The notes under the pieces: generated by a model
Told to the model about the DNA's origin: nothing
Database searches by the model: none
The model's input: only the letters and a program-made list of their open reading frames with translations
Part shown: piece after piece, positions 8,058 to 17,234 of the stretch
How the letters are laid out: the number at the start of each line of letters is the position of its first letter
Numbering within the stretch: position 1 is the stretch's first letter
Position numbers and translations under genes: made by a program
Origin: JANQRZ01 sp965214485
GTDB lineage: Bacteria > Bacteroidota > Rhodothermia > Rhodothermales > JANQRZ01
DNA length: 64,000 nucleotides
NCBI GenBank assembly: GCA_965214485.1
Contig: CBDCBW010000017.1
Coordinates: 372,001-436,000 of the forward strand
Direction of reading: 5' to 3'

Positions 8058-8969
8058 GTGCGCCCCGTTGCCGCCCTTCTGCCGGTCTTGATCGTCCTCG
8101 CGCTCGGCGGGTGCGGAAACGCTGAGCCGCCGACGGGCGGAGCAGCCCCCGCCCGCAGCGCGGCGGCCCCGCCGTACCGCTTCGACGCGCCCGACGCCCG
8201 GTTCGAGCTTCCGGGCCGGCTCGACGAAGTCTCCGGCCTCACGGACCTCGGCGGCGGGCGGCTCGGCGCGGTGCAGGACGAGAAGGGCCACCTCTACGTG
8301 CTCGACGCCGCGACCGGCGAGGTGGTGCACGAGCACGACTTCGGCCCGGGCGGGGACTACGAGGGGGTCGAGCGCGTCGGCGAGCGCGTCGTCGTGCTCC
8401 GCAGCGACGGGCGGCTGTTCGTGATCACGGAGTGGCAGGCGGAGCGCGCCGAGGCGGCGACGCTGGACCCGGGCCTGCACGGCTCGTGCGACGCCGAGGG
8501 GCTGGCCTTCGACGCCCCGGCCGAGCGCCTCCTCATCGCGTGCAAGGAAGCGCCGGGCGGGGGGCTGCGCGGCGCGCGGGCCCTCTACGCCTTCGACCTC
8601 CGCCGGCAAGCGCTCGTCGCCGAGCCGGCCTTCATCGTCCACGCCGACTCGCTGGCGGGGGCCGAGCGCTCGCTCGACGAGGCCGTCCGCGAGGCCGTCC
8701 GGCCCCTCACCGACATCAACGCCTTCAAGCCGTCCGCCGCCGGGGTCCACCCGCTCACCGACGAGGTGTGGGTGCTCTCGTCGGTCGACAGGCTCGTGCT
8801 CGTGCTCGCCCGCGACGGCACGATTGCTGCCATGTGGCCGCTCCCCGCGCGCCTCGCCCCGCAGCCCGAGGGCCTCGCCTTCCTGCCCGACGGCACGCTC
8901 TTCCTCGCCAGCGAAGCCGCGGGCGGGGCCGCCACGCTGCTCCGCTTCGCCTACCACCCCACTCCATGA
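8058..8969 (+). CDS. SdiA-regulated-like beta-propeller lipoprotein
   Basis: From the GTG at 8058 the protein (~303 residues) begins with a compact lipoprotein signal ending in the lipobox LGGC, so it is an outer- or inner-membrane lipoprotein. The rest shows propeller-like repeats: 'LDEVSGLTDLGGGRLGAVQD', 'GDYEGVERVGERVVVLRSDG', 'CDAEGLAFDAPAERLLIACK' and 'PQPEGLAFLPDGTLFLASE'. These match the SdiA-regulated (esterase-like) family in which E-G-x-A/V blades recur. Substrate unknown. A GTG at 8034 is an alternative start. The stop overlaps the ATG of the next lipoprotein (ATGA), indicating an operon. Confidence 0.78.
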   Translation: MRPVAALLPVLIVLALGGCGNAEPPTGGAAPARSAAAPPYRFDAPDARFELPGRLDEVSGLTDLGGGRLGAVQDEKGHLYVLDAATGEVVHEHDFGPGGDYEGVERVGERVVVLRSDGRLFVITEWQAERAEAATLDPGLHGSCDAEGLAFDAPAERLLIACKEAPGGGLRGARALYAFDLRRQALVAEPAFIVHADSLAGAERSLDEAVREAVRPLTDINAFKPSAAGVHPLTDEVWVLSSVDRLVLVLARDGTIAAMWPLPARLAPQPEGLAFLPDGTLFLASEAAGGAATLLRFAYHPTP

Positions 8970-11900
8970 CCCGTTCGCTGCCCACCCCGGCCTCGGTCGG
9001 GAGCGTTCTCGTTGTCACCCTGGCGCTCCTGCTCGCGGCCTGCACCTCGTCGCGGCCCTACGTGGACGAGGCGTTCGACGGCTGGCAGGCCGCGACGCCG
9101 CCGGAGCGGGCCGACCTCGCCTACCGGGTGTTCCTCGTCGGGGACATCGCGGCGGGTGAGGAGCGCTCGGGGCTGGACGTGCTCGCGGCGCACCTGGCCG
9201 AGGCGGGCGAAGCCGGCACGGTCGTGTTCCTCGGCGACCAGCTCAGCCGCCCGCTGCCGGACTCGCTCGCGGCGGAGCGGGCCGAGGCCGAGGCTCCGCT
9301 GCTGGACCTGGTGGAGGCCGTCCAGGGCTATCCCGGCCGGGTCGTGGTGATCCCCGGCGACCGGGAGTGGCAGCGCGACGAGACGCGGGAGCGCGAGGCC
9401 GACTTCCTCGCCGCCCGGCTCGGCGAGCGCGTGCTCGTGCCCGAGGACGGCCTGCCCGGCCCCGTGAAGATCACGCTCGCCGACGGCATCCACCTCCTCG
9501 CCCTCGACACCGAGTGGTGGCTCCAGGACGCGGACGACCGCCCGACGGGCGAGATCGACGGCGAGGACGTCGAGTCCGAGCTCGACGTGCTCATCGCCCT
9601 CACCGAGCTCCTCGCCGAGTACGACGACGACCGCATCATCGTCGTCGGCCACCACCCCGTCTTCTCCAACGGCGAGCGCGGCGGGCACTACAGCCTCCGC
9701 CAGCACCTCTTCCCGCTGACCGACGTGTGGGGGCCGCTCTACCTCCCGCTCCCCATCGTCGGGTCGGTGTACCCGCTGCTGCGCAGCTACTTCGGGGGGC
9801 GGCAGGACTTTTCCGGCTCGGACTACCGGACGTTCCGCCAGGCGCTGCCGGCGGCCATCGAGGAGCACGACGGGGTGATCTACGCCGCCGCGCACGAGCA
9901 CGGGCTCCAGTACACGCCCTACCGCACCGACGCGCTCGAGCTCCAGCACCACGTCACGAGCGGCGGCGGGAGCCGGCGCGGGTCGTTCGACGGGGGCTTC
10001 GGGGCCGGCTTCGCGCACGCCTCCGAGGGCTTCGCCTCGGTCCAGTTCTACGACGACGGGACGATGTGGCTCGAGTTCTGGGAGCCCTCGGGGGACCGTC
10101 GGCAGGGCCGCCTCGCCTTCCGCACCCAGCTCGAAGAAGCCCTCCGCGAGGACGTGGACCCGCAGGTCTCCGACGCCGTCGACGCCGCCGCGCTGCCCGA
10201 CTACACCGACAGCACGGTGGTCGTCCGCGCCGACCCCGGCCTCGGAGCCGGAGCCGTCAAGCGGTTCTTCCTCGGGAGCAACTACCGCGACGCGTGGACG
10301 GCCCCGGTCCCGACGCGGGTGCTCGACCTGGGGCGTGACCGGGGCGGGCTCGTGCCGGTCAAACGCGGCGGCGGCTACCAGACGGTCTCGCTTCGGCTCA
10401 AGAACCCCGAGGGCCGCGAGTTCGTCCTCCGCCAGGTCCGGAAACGGCCCGACCTGCTCCTGCCCGTCGCGCTCCAGGGCACCGTCGCCGCCGACGTGTT
10501 CGCCGACCAGATTTCGAGCTCGAACCCGTACGGCGCGCTCGTCGTCCCGCGCCTCGCCGAGGCCGCCGGCATCTACCACACGAACCCCGAGCTCGTCGTC
10601 ATCCCGGACGACCCGCGCCTCGGGGTCTACCGCGAGGACTTCGCCGGCACGCTCGCGCTCTTCGAGGAGCGGCCCGCCGGCGACGTCTCGGACCAGGCGC
10701 ACTTCGGCGGGGCGGAGGACGTGGACTCCTCCGTGAAGATGCTCCGCGAGCTGCGCGAGGACAACGACACCCGCGTCGATGCCCGGTTCTACCTCCGCAA
10801 CCGGCTCTTCGACGCGCTCATCGGCGACTGGGACCGGCACGAGGACCAGTGGCGGTGGGCGCAGTTCGAGCCGTTCGAGCTCGACCCGGCGCTCCCCGCA
10901 GACGCGCGGACCCAGGGCAAGGTCTACCGCCCGATCCCGCGCGACCGCGACCAGGTCTTCTTCCGGCTCACCGGCGTGCTCCCGCGCATCGCGCAGTACT
11001 ACATCCCCGGCCTCCAGGACTTCGACCCGGACTACGGCAACGTCGGCGGCCTGACCGAGAACGGGCGCGAGCTCGACCGCCGCCTGCTCAGCGAGCTCGC
11101 GCGCGAGGACTGGCAGGCCGTCGCCCGCGACCTCCAGGCGCGGATGACGGACGCGGTGTTCCGCGAGGCGCTCGAGGACTGGCCCGCCGAGGTCAACGCC
11201 CTCCACGGCGAGCGCGTCTACCGAAACCTCCAGAGCCGGCGCGACGGGCTGCTGGAGTTTGCCGACAGCTGGTACGGCCTGCTCAGCCGCTACGTCGACG
11301 TCGTCGGCTCCGACAAGCACGAGCGCTTCGTGGTCGAGCGCCGGGGCGAGGAGACCGAGGTGACGGTCTACAAGACGAACAAGGAGGGCGAGAACCGGAA
11401 GGGGATCTACCGCCGGGTCTTCCACACACGCGAGACGCGCGAGCTCCGGCTCTACGGGCTCGGCGGGCGCGACCGCTTCGAGACCACCGGCGAGGGCGAC
11501 CTCTACGTCCGCATCGTCGGCGGGCCGGACGAGGACGCCTTCGCCGACCGCGCCGAGGGGCGGCGCGAGCACTACTACGACACCCGGCGCGGCAACGAGG
11601 TCGAGGCGGGCGACGCGCGCGTCACGCTCTCCGACGACCCCGACGTGAACCGGTACGACCCCAAGGAGTTCGGCTCGGCGCGGCGCGCGGTCTTCCCCGT
11701 CTTCGGCTACAACGCGACCGACGGGCCGACGCTGGGCTTCAACGCGGTGATGAGGACCTCGCGGTTCCGGCGCAGGCCGTTCGGGCACCGCCACCAGCTC
11801 GCGGCGAGCGTCGCCACGTTCACCGGGGCCGTCACGGCGGCCTACGCCAGCCGGTGGACCGAGCGCGCCGGGCCGTTCGACGTGGTGATCGAGGCCGACG

Positions 11901-12706
11901 GGGCGACGCCGCAGAACGTCCAGAACTTCTACGGCCTGGGCAACGAGACGGAGCTGGACCGGGAGGCGGGGTTCTACCGCGTGCGCCTCGCCCGTGCCGC
12001 GGGGGCCGCCGGGCTCGAGCTGAACCTCACGCGCGGGCTCAACTTCGGCGTCCTCCCCGCCGCCGAGGTCACGCGCGTCGAGCGCAGCCCGGACCGCATC
12101 GTCGGGCTGCCCGGGGTCGCCGACGACGTCTTCGACGAGCAGGCGTTCGTCGGCGGCAACGGCCTCCTCGTCCTCGAGCACGCCGACCGCGCGGTGAACC
12201 CGCGCCAGGGCTTCCGCTGGGAGAACCGCGCCACCGTGCGCACCGGCGTCTGGAACACGGGCGACACGTTCGGCACCCTCGCCTCGGCCCTCACGGCCTA
12301 CCTCTCGCCCTCGCTCCGGCCCCAGGTCACGCTCGCGCTCCGCGTCGGGGCCGAGCACGTCGCGGGCGACTTCCCGTTCTACCGCGCCGCCTCGCTCGGC
12401 GGGACGACGAACCTGCGCGGCTACCGGAGCACCCGGTTCTCGGGGCGCAGCGCGCTCTGGCAGAACGCCGAGCTGCGCCTCGGGCTCGGGCAGTTCCGCA
12501 CCTACGCCGCCGCCGGCTCGTTCGGCCTCGTCGGGTTCGCCGACAACGGGCGCGTCTGGGCCGACGGCGAGGACTCCTCGGCGTGGCACCAGGGCTACGG
12601 CGGCGGGCTGTGGCTGAACCTCTTCGACCTGGTCCTGGTTAACGGCACCGTCGGCGTCTCCGAAGAAGGCACCTTCGTCAACGTCGGGTTCGGGTTCCTT
12701 TACTAA
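8966..12706 (+). CDS. Lipoprotein metallophosphoesterase fused to Omp85-type outer-membrane barrel
   Basis: This 1246-residue protein has a lipobox (LALLLAACTSS). A calcineurin-like metallophosphoesterase domain (about residues 45-380) shows 'YRVFLVGDIAAGEE', 'VVFLGDQLS', 'VVVIPGDREW', 'IVVGHHPVFSNGERGGH' and 'IYAAAHEHGLQY', the metal-ligand blocks in order. The middle ~500 residues are unassigned. The C-terminus is a surface-antigen/Omp85 barrel with 'GGTTNLRGYRSTRFSGRSAL' (the conserved RGY-type turn) and a terminal aromatic 'FVNVGFGFLY' insertion signal. The predicted product is a periplasmic or surface phosphoesterase tethered to its own barrel. It overlaps the upstream lipoprotein gene by 4 nt. 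The natural substrate cannot be inferred. Confidence 0.85.
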   Translation: MTRSLPTPASVGSVLVVTLALLLAACTSSRPYVDEAFDGWQAATPPERADLAYRVFLVGDIAAGEERSGLDVLAAHLAEAGEAGTVVFLGDQLSRPLPDSLAAERAEAEAPLLDLVEAVQGYPGRVVVIPGDREWQRDETREREADFLAARLGERVLVPEDGLPGPVKITLADGIHLLALDTEWWLQDADDRPTGEIDGEDVESELDVLIALTELLAEYDDDRIIVVGHHPVFSNGERGGHYSLRQHLFPLTDVWGPLYLPLPIVGSVYPLLRSYFGGRQDFSGSDYRTFRQALPAAIEEHDGVIYAAAHEHGLQYTPYRTDALELQHHVTSGGGSRRGSFDGGFGAGFAHASEGFASVQFYDDGTMWLEFWEPSGDRRQGRLAFRTQLEEALREDVDPQVSDAVDAAALPDYTDSTVVVRADPGLGAGAVKRFFLGSNYRDAWTAPVPTRVLDLGRDRGGLVPVKRGGGYQTVSLRLKNPEGREFVLRQVRKRPDLLLPVALQGTVAADVFADQISSSNPYGALVVPRLAEAAGIYHTNPELVVIPDDPRLGVYREDFAGTLALFEERPAGDVSDQAHFGGAEDVDSSVKMLRELREDNDTRVDARFYLRNRLFDALIGDWDRHEDQWRWAQFEPFELDPALPADARTQGKVYRPIPRDRDQVFFRLTGVLPRIAQYYIPGLQDFDPDYGNVGGLTENGRELDRRLLSELAREDWQAVARDLQARMTDAVFREALEDWPAEVNALHGERVYRNLQSRRDGLLEFADSWYGLLSRYVDVVGSDKHERFVVERRGEETEVTVYKTNKEGENRKGIYRRVFHTRETRELRLYGLGGRDRFETTGEGDLYVRIVGGPDEDAFADRAEGRREHYYDTRRGNEVEAGDARVTLSDDPDVNRYDPKEFGSARRAVFPVFGYNATDGPTLGFNAVMRTSRFRRRPFGHRHQLAASVATFTGAVTAAYASRWTERAGPFDVVIEADGATPQNVQNFYGLGNETELDREAGFYRVRLARAAGAAGLELNLTRGLNFGVLPAAEVTRVERSPDRIVGLPGVADDVFDEQAFVGGNGLLVLEHADRAVNPRQGFRWENRATVRTGVWNTGDTFGTLASALTAYLSPSLRPQVTLALRVGAEHVAGDFPFYRAASLGGTTNLRGYRSTRFSGRSALWQNAELRLGLGQFRTYAAAGSFGLVGFADNGRVWADGEDSSAWHQGYGGGLWLNLFDLVLVNGTVGVSEEGTFVNVGFGFLY

Positions 12707-12761
12707 GCCGCGCCTGTGCCGATATTCCACCTGATCCTCCCCCCAAACAGGCGATCCCCCC

Positions 12762-13643
12762 ATGGCTGCTGACGAAAGCCGTGCCCTCGACGCGAAAGCC
12801 TCGGCGGCGGCCCCGACGGCGAAGGCCGGCGGCGTCGCCGGCGACGGCCAAGGCGTCCCCGACCCGGAGGTCGCAGAACCGGAGGTCGCAGAACCGGAGG
12901 TGCTCGAGCCCGCCGACGTCGAGGCCGTGGCCGGGGCCGCAGCGGAAGCCATCGAGGCGGCCCGCGCCGAGCGCAAGGCGAAGAAGAAGGCCAACAAGAA
13001 AAAGAAGGCGGCGAAGAGCGACACCCTCGGCACCAGCCGCGGCGTCGAGACCATGTTCAGGACCTCGTACCGCGTCCACATGGACCTCTCGTCGCTGGCC
13101 GACACGAAGGCCAACATCATGATCTCGATCAACGGCCTGATCCTGCCGATCCTGCTCGGCGCGATCTCGCCCAAGATCGACTCGAACCCCTGGCTGCTGA
13201 TCCCGACCTCGGTGCTGATGATCGGGTGCCTGATCTCGATGGTCTTCGCCATCCGCTCGGCCCGGCCCCGCGTCAGCAGCGACGTCGTCACGCTTGACCA
13301 GGTGCGGAACAACCGCGCCAACATCCTCTTCTTCGGCCACTACGCCAACATGACGCGCGACGCCTTCGAGGAGGGCATGACCGAGCTGATGCAGGACAAC
13401 GACCGGCTCTACCGCAACATGATCCGCGACCTCTACGGGCTGGGCAGCGTGCTGACGACCAAGTTCCGCCTCCTGCGCACCTCGTACACCGTCTTCATGT
13501 TCAGCATCGTGATCGGCGTCCTGATGTTCATCGGGACCTACTACCTCATCGCCACCGACGTGATCGGCGAGGACCCGCCCGCCGCCACGGCTCCGGCGCA
13601 GCCGGCTCCGAGCGCGGTGCCGCTGATCCCGATCCCCCGATGA
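12762..13643 (+). CDS. PycTM-type (DUF5706) membrane effector-domain protein
   Basis: The 293-residue protein has an Ala/Lys-rich N-terminus (with a PEVAEPEVAEPEV repeat and a KKKANKKKKAAK patch). Next comes 'YRVHMDLSSLADTKANIMIS', the signature of the Pycsar effector TM domain (PF18967/DUF5706). Helices are INGLILPILLGAI, LLIPTSVLMIGCLISMVFAI and, after a soluble segment with 'RANILFFGHYANMTRDAFE', a last helix YTVFMFSIVIGVLMFIGTYY. In characterised Pycsar systems such proteins are membrane-disrupting effectors gated by cyclic mononucleotides. In Bacteroidota the domain is often fused to HD, which is absent here. The stop overlaps the next start (ATGA), and a nucleotide cyclase is two genes downstream. 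Confidence 0.82.
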   Translation: MAADESRALDAKASAAAPTAKAGGVAGDGQGVPDPEVAEPEVAEPEVLEPADVEAVAGAAAEAIEAARAERKAKKKANKKKKAAKSDTLGTSRGVETMFRTSYRVHMDLSSLADTKANIMISINGLILPILLGAISPKIDSNPWLLIPTSVLMIGCLISMVFAIRSARPRVSSDVVTLDQVRNNRANILFFGHYANMTRDAFEEGMTELMQDNDRLYRNMIRDLYGLGSVLTTKFRLLRTSYTVFMFSIVIGVLMFIGTYYLIATDVIGEDPPAATAPAQPAPSAVPLIPIPR

Positions 13644-14512
13644 CGGTGACCTTCTACGGGGTCCGGGGGTCCACGCCCGCGCCGGGGGCCGCCTTCGCCC
13701 GCTTCGGCGGGCACACGACCTGCGCCGCGGTCGCCTTCGAGGAGCAGGTGCTCGTGCTTGACGCCGGGACCGGCATCCGCCCGCTCGGGCGCGCGCTCCT
13801 CGGCGGCGGCGACGACCTGTTCGTCCTCCTGACCCACCTCCACGCCGACCACGTGATCGGCTTCCCGTTCTTCGCTCCGCTCTACGAGGCCGGACGGACG
13901 GTCCACCTGCTCGACCACGACGAGGCGGCGTGGTCGCCGCTCGCGCTCTTCGACGGCGTGCACTACCCGCTCCGCCCGGGCGACCTGCCGTGCTCGGTGC
14001 GGCGCGTCCACGAGAGCCCGACCGCGTTCCTCCGAGGGCACGGGCTGGGGGTGACGCGGCAGGCCGTCAACCACCCCGGCGGGGCCTACGGCTACCGCGT
14101 CGAGGACGACGGCCGGAGCTTCGTCTTCGTGCCCGACAACGAGCTGGGCGACGAGACCCACGCGGCGCGCGGCGAGGTCGTCGCCTTCTGCCGGGGGGCC
14201 GACGTGCTGTGCCACGACGCGCAGTACCTCGACGCCGAGATCGCCGAGCGCCGCGGGTGGGGGCACAGCAGCCTCAGCGAGGCGGTCGCGCTCGCCGTCG
14301 AGGCCGGCGTCGGGCACCTCGTGCTCACGCACCACGACCCCGACCGCACCGACGACGCCCTCGACGCGGTGCAGGCCCGCGCCCGCGCCGCCCTCGGCCC
14401 GCACGGCATCGGCTGCACCGTCGCCCACGAGGGCCTCACCTTCCACCTCGGCCAGGCTACGCCGCTTCCGCCCGACCCCGGCGGCGTCGCCACGAAAGCA
14501 GAGAGTCTATGA
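13640..14512 (+). CDS. Metallo-beta-lactamase-fold hydrolase
   Basis: The 290-residue protein begins 'MTVTFYGVRGSTPAPG', has 'VLDAGTGIRPLG', the metal-binding 'LLTHLHADHVIGFPFF' (HxHxDH), a downstream 'FVPDNELGDE' and 'LCHDAQY', and a final His in 'LVLTHHDPDRTDD'. This pattern belongs to the VRGSTP-type metallo-beta-lactamase hydrolases, which include PhnP-like and cyclic-phosphodiesterase-like enzymes. Its position between a cyclase and a cyclic-nucleotide-type effector, with 4-nt overlaps on both sides, suggests it could hydrolyse or tune a cyclic nucleotide; this is inference. All metal ligands appear present. Confidence 0.82.
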   Translation: MTVTFYGVRGSTPAPGAAFARFGGHTTCAAVAFEEQVLVLDAGTGIRPLGRALLGGGDDLFVLLTHLHADHVIGFPFFAPLYEAGRTVHLLDHDEAAWSPLALFDGVHYPLRPGDLPCSVRRVHESPTAFLRGHGLGVTRQAVNHPGGAYGYRVEDDGRSFVFVPDNELGDETHAARGEVVAFCRGADVLCHDAQYLDAEIAERRGWGHSSLSEAVALAVEAGVGHLVLTHHDPDRTDDALDAVQARARAALGPHGIGCTVAHEGLTFHLGQATPLPPDPGGVATKAESL

Positions 14513-15954
14513 GCGACCCCAACGGCACCGCCCGCGTCCTCGTCGCCGACGACGAGCCGGACCTCGAAACCCTCATCCGGCAGAAGTTCCGCCGCCGCAT
14601 CCGCAAGGGCGAGCTGGACTTCCTCTTCGCCTCGGACGGCGAGGAGGCCCTCGAACACATCCGGCAGCACCCCGAGATCGACCTCGTGCTCACCGACATC
14701 AATATGCCGCGCATGGACGGCCTGACGCTGCTCGCCGAGCTGACCCGGCTCAAGCGCGAGGACGACATCCTCGGGGCCGTCGTCGTCACGGCCTACGGCG
14801 ACATGATGAACATCCGCACCGCGATGAACCAGGGCGCGTTCGACTTCCTCACCAAGCCCATCGACCTCGACGACCTCGAGCTCACGATCGACAAGGCGCT
14901 CGACCGGGTGCGCGACCAGAAGAAGGCCGCGCACGCCCGCGAGACCGTCGGGCGCTACCTCTCCGACGAGATCGCCGAGACCCTCCTGGCCGGGCCCGAG
15001 GCGACGCAGCTCGGCGGCGAGCGCCGGAGCGTGACCATCATGATGGCCGACCTGCGCGGCTTCTCGACGCTCTCCGAGAGCATCGCCCCGGAGCGCGTGC
15101 TCGACGTGCTCAACATCCACCTCGGCGCGATGGCCGAAGTCATCGGCGCCTACGGCGGGACGATCGACGAGTACCTCGGCGACGGCATCCTGGTGCTCTT
15201 CGGCGCGCCGGTCGAGCGCGAGGACCACGCCCGCCGCGCCGTCGCCTGCGCGGTCGCGATGCAGCAGGCCATGGAGGCCGTCAACGAGCAGGTCGAGGCG
15301 ATGAGCCTGCCGGCGCTCCAGATGGGCATCGGGATCAACACCGGCGAGGTCGTCGTCGGCAACATCGGCTCGGAGCGGCGCATGAAGTACGGCGTCGTCG
15401 GCAGCCCGGTCAACGTCGCCGGGCGCATCGAGTCGGCGACGGTCGGCGGGCAGATTCTGGTCTCGGAGCGGACCCTGGCCGAGGCCGGCGACGACGTCGA
15501 GGTCCGGCGGACGATGGAGCTCGCCGCGAAGGGGTTCTCGGCCCCGATCCCCCTCTTCGAGGTCGCGGGCATCGGCGGCGAGGAGGACCTGCACCTGCCC
15601 GCCGAGGAGCGCGCCCTCCACGCGCTGCCGCGCCCGATCCCGGTCCGCTTCCGCATCCTCGACGGCAAGCAGCTCGGCGACGAGGCCGTGGACGCCGACT
15701 TCACCGCGCTCTCGCCCTACGGCGCGTTCCTCCGGACCGAGCACCCCCTCGACCCGTTTGCCGACTTGAAAATCCAGGTCCCCGTGCCGGACGCCGACGA
15801 CCGGCCCTTCGGCCACGCCTACGCGAAGGCGCTGGAATCGGGGGACGGCGGCTGGGTCGTCCACTTCACCTCGGTGCCCCCGCCCGTCGCCTCGTCGCTC
15901 GAGGGGTACCTTGACGAGGCCGAGGAGAGAGAGGAGCAAAACCGCCAAAGCTGA
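14509..15954 (+). CDS. Response regulator fused to class III nucleotide cyclase, PilZ-like tail
   Basis: The protein has 481 residues. Residues ~8-130 form a receiver domain (VADDEP acidic pair, phospho-Asp in 'LVLTDINMPRMDG', Thr in 'VVVTAYG', Lys in 'FLTKPID'). Residues ~175-360 form a class III cyclase with metal-binding Asp in 'IMMADLRGFST' and 'YLGDGILVLFGAP'. At the two base-selecting positions the usual adenylyl-cyclase Lys is Glu (DEYLGD) and the Asp/Thr is Gly (YGVVGSPVN). A Glu-Gly pair is reported for bacterial guanylyl cyclase Cya2, so cGMP is the best guess. Residues ~380-470 resemble a PilZ-like beta domain. Phosphorylation by the histidine kinase encoded at 16209 is likely. Confidence 0.88.
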   Translation: MSDPNGTARVLVADDEPDLETLIRQKFRRRIRKGELDFLFASDGEEALEHIRQHPEIDLVLTDINMPRMDGLTLLAELTRLKREDDILGAVVVTAYGDMMNIRTAMNQGAFDFLTKPIDLDDLELTIDKALDRVRDQKKAAHARETVGRYLSDEIAETLLAGPEATQLGGERRSVTIMMADLRGFSTLSESIAPERVLDVLNIHLGAMAEVIGAYGGTIDEYLGDGILVLFGAPVEREDHARRAVACAVAMQQAMEAVNEQVEAMSLPALQMGIGINTGEVVVGNIGSERRMKYGVVGSPVNVAGRIESATVGGQILVSERTLAEAGDDVEVRRTMELAAKGFSAPIPLFEVAGIGGEEDLHLPAEERALHALPRPIPVRFRILDGKQLGDEAVDADFTALSPYGAFLRTEHPLDPFADLKIQVPVPDADDRPFGHAYAKALESGDGGWVVHFTSVPPPVASSLEGYLDEAEEREEQNRQS

Positions 15955-16028
15955 CGAGGCGGGTCGCTTCGAGCCACCGTTCGCTTCGGCTACCGTCCGC
16001 TTCGGCCACCGTCCGCTGCCTACCTTCT

Positions 16029-16208
16029 ATGGACCCGTTGCTGCTCTTCTCCCGCGTGGTGGTCGTCGCCCTGGCGGCGTGGCTGTGGTGGTGGGGGCGC
16101 GGGCAGGCGCGCGAGAACGTCCGCCTGCGCGAAGAAGTGGACCGGCTGCGCGAGCACCTAGACCGGCTGCGGGACGACGTGCAGAAGAAGACCAACCCAG
16201 AACGCTAG
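16029..16208 (+). CDS. One-helix membrane microprotein with coiled coil
   Basis: This 59-residue frame starts at ATG 16029 and ends in TAG directly abutting the kinase ATG (TAGATG). It has a single hydrophobic helix (LLLFSRVVVVALAAWLWWW) followed by a basic turn and a heptad-like coiled coil (LREEVDRLREHLDRLRDDV). No named family is recognised. Its tight placement between the cyclase and the soluble kinase suggests it may recruit the kinase, whose own N-terminus is also coiled coil, to the membrane. TACCTTCT directly before the ATG resembles a -7 box. Confidence 0.6.
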   Translation: MDPLLLFSRVVVVALAAWLWWWGRGQARENVRLREEVDRLREHLDRLRDDVQKKTNPER

Positions 16209-17138
16209 ATGGCACACCACGACACGACGCAGGCTGAGATGCAGACGGAGCTGGAGGCGGCGCAGAAGGAGGCCGAGACGGCGCGGGAGAGCCTCCGCAC
16301 CGCGCAGGAGCAGCTCCTCCAGGCCCGCAAGATGGCCTCGCTCGGGCAGCTCACCGCCGGGATCGCCCACGAGATCAAGAACCCCCTCAACTTCGTCAAC
16401 AACTTCGCCCGCCTGCTCGGGGACCTCACGCGCGAGCTGCGCGAGGAGCTCGCCGAGAACCGCGACCGCCCCGCCGGCGAGGTGCTCGACGAGATCGACG
16501 ACCTCCTCGAAGACATCGCCCACAACGCCGAGAAAATCCGCGAGCACGGCGAGCGCGCCGACGCGACCGTCCGCAACATGCTGATGCACTCGCGCACCAA
16601 CGACGACCAGCGCCAGGAGGTGGACCTCAACGCCCTCGTCAAGCAGTACGCCAACCTCGCCTACCACGGGATGCGCGCCGCCGACCCGCACTTCAACACC
16701 GCCCTCGACTTCGACCTCAGCCCCGAGGTCGGGCACGCCGAGATCGTGCCGCAGGAGATCGGGCGCGTCTTCATCAACCTGCTCAACAACGCCTTCTCCG
16801 CGACCCGCAGCAAGGCCGAGCGCCACGCCGAGGCGGGCGAGGCCTACCGGCCCCTCGTCGCGGTGCGGACCACCGCGCGCGGCGGCGAGGTCGAGGCCCG
16901 CGTGACGGACAACGGGGGCGGCATCCCCCCGGACGTGCGGGCGCGCATCTTCGAGCCGTTCTTCACCACCAAGCCCGCCGGCACCGGGACCGGGCTGGGG
17001 CTGTCGCTCTCCTACGAGATCGTCACCGTCGGGCACGGCGGGACGATGGCCGTCGAGACGGAGGAGGGCCAGGGGACGACGTTCGTCATCACGCTGCCTC
17101 GGACGCAGGAGGCACGAAACGTGCAGCGCAAAGCGTGA
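16209..17138 (+). CDS. Soluble sensor histidine kinase
   Basis: The 309-residue protein has an N-terminal coiled coil (~residues 5-40), then HisKA with the H-box 'LTAGIAHEIKNPLNFVNNFA' and a long second helix. Its HATPase_c domain shows N-box 'FINLLNNAFSA', G1 'VTDNGGGIPPDV', F-box 'IFEPFFTTKPAGTGTG' and G2 'GLGLSLSYEI'. There is no transmembrane helix and no recognisable sensor domain, so input probably comes through the coiled coil or a partner such as the microprotein abutting its start. The adjacent receiver-cyclase is the obvious phosphoacceptor. Confidence 0.9.
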   Translation: MAHHDTTQAEMQTELEAAQKEAETARESLRTAQEQLLQARKMASLGQLTAGIAHEIKNPLNFVNNFARLLGDLTRELREELAENRDRPAGEVLDEIDDLLEDIAHNAEKIREHGERADATVRNMLMHSRTNDDQRQEVDLNALVKQYANLAYHGMRAADPHFNTALDFDLSPEVGHAEIVPQEIGRVFINLLNNAFSATRSKAERHAEAGEAYRPLVAVRTTARGGEVEARVTDNGGGIPPDVRARIFEPFFTTKPAGTGTGLGLSLSYEIVTVGHGGTMAVETEEGQGTTFVITLPRTQEARNVQRKA

Positions 17139-17234
17139 GAGCACCCGGCGCGGGCCTGCCGGTGCCGTTCCGGCGTGCGCCGTACACCGCGCGCCCTGCC
17201 CTCATGCCCCTCCTTTTGCAGAAACGCCTCGGCG

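Noticed and set aside
8951..13324. Very long minus-strand open frame (1457 codons) opposite the phosphoesterase/barrel gene
   Set aside because: It is antisense to two clear genes. Composition is Val/Glu/Arg-rich as expected from reversed GC-rich codons, and no family motifs are seen.
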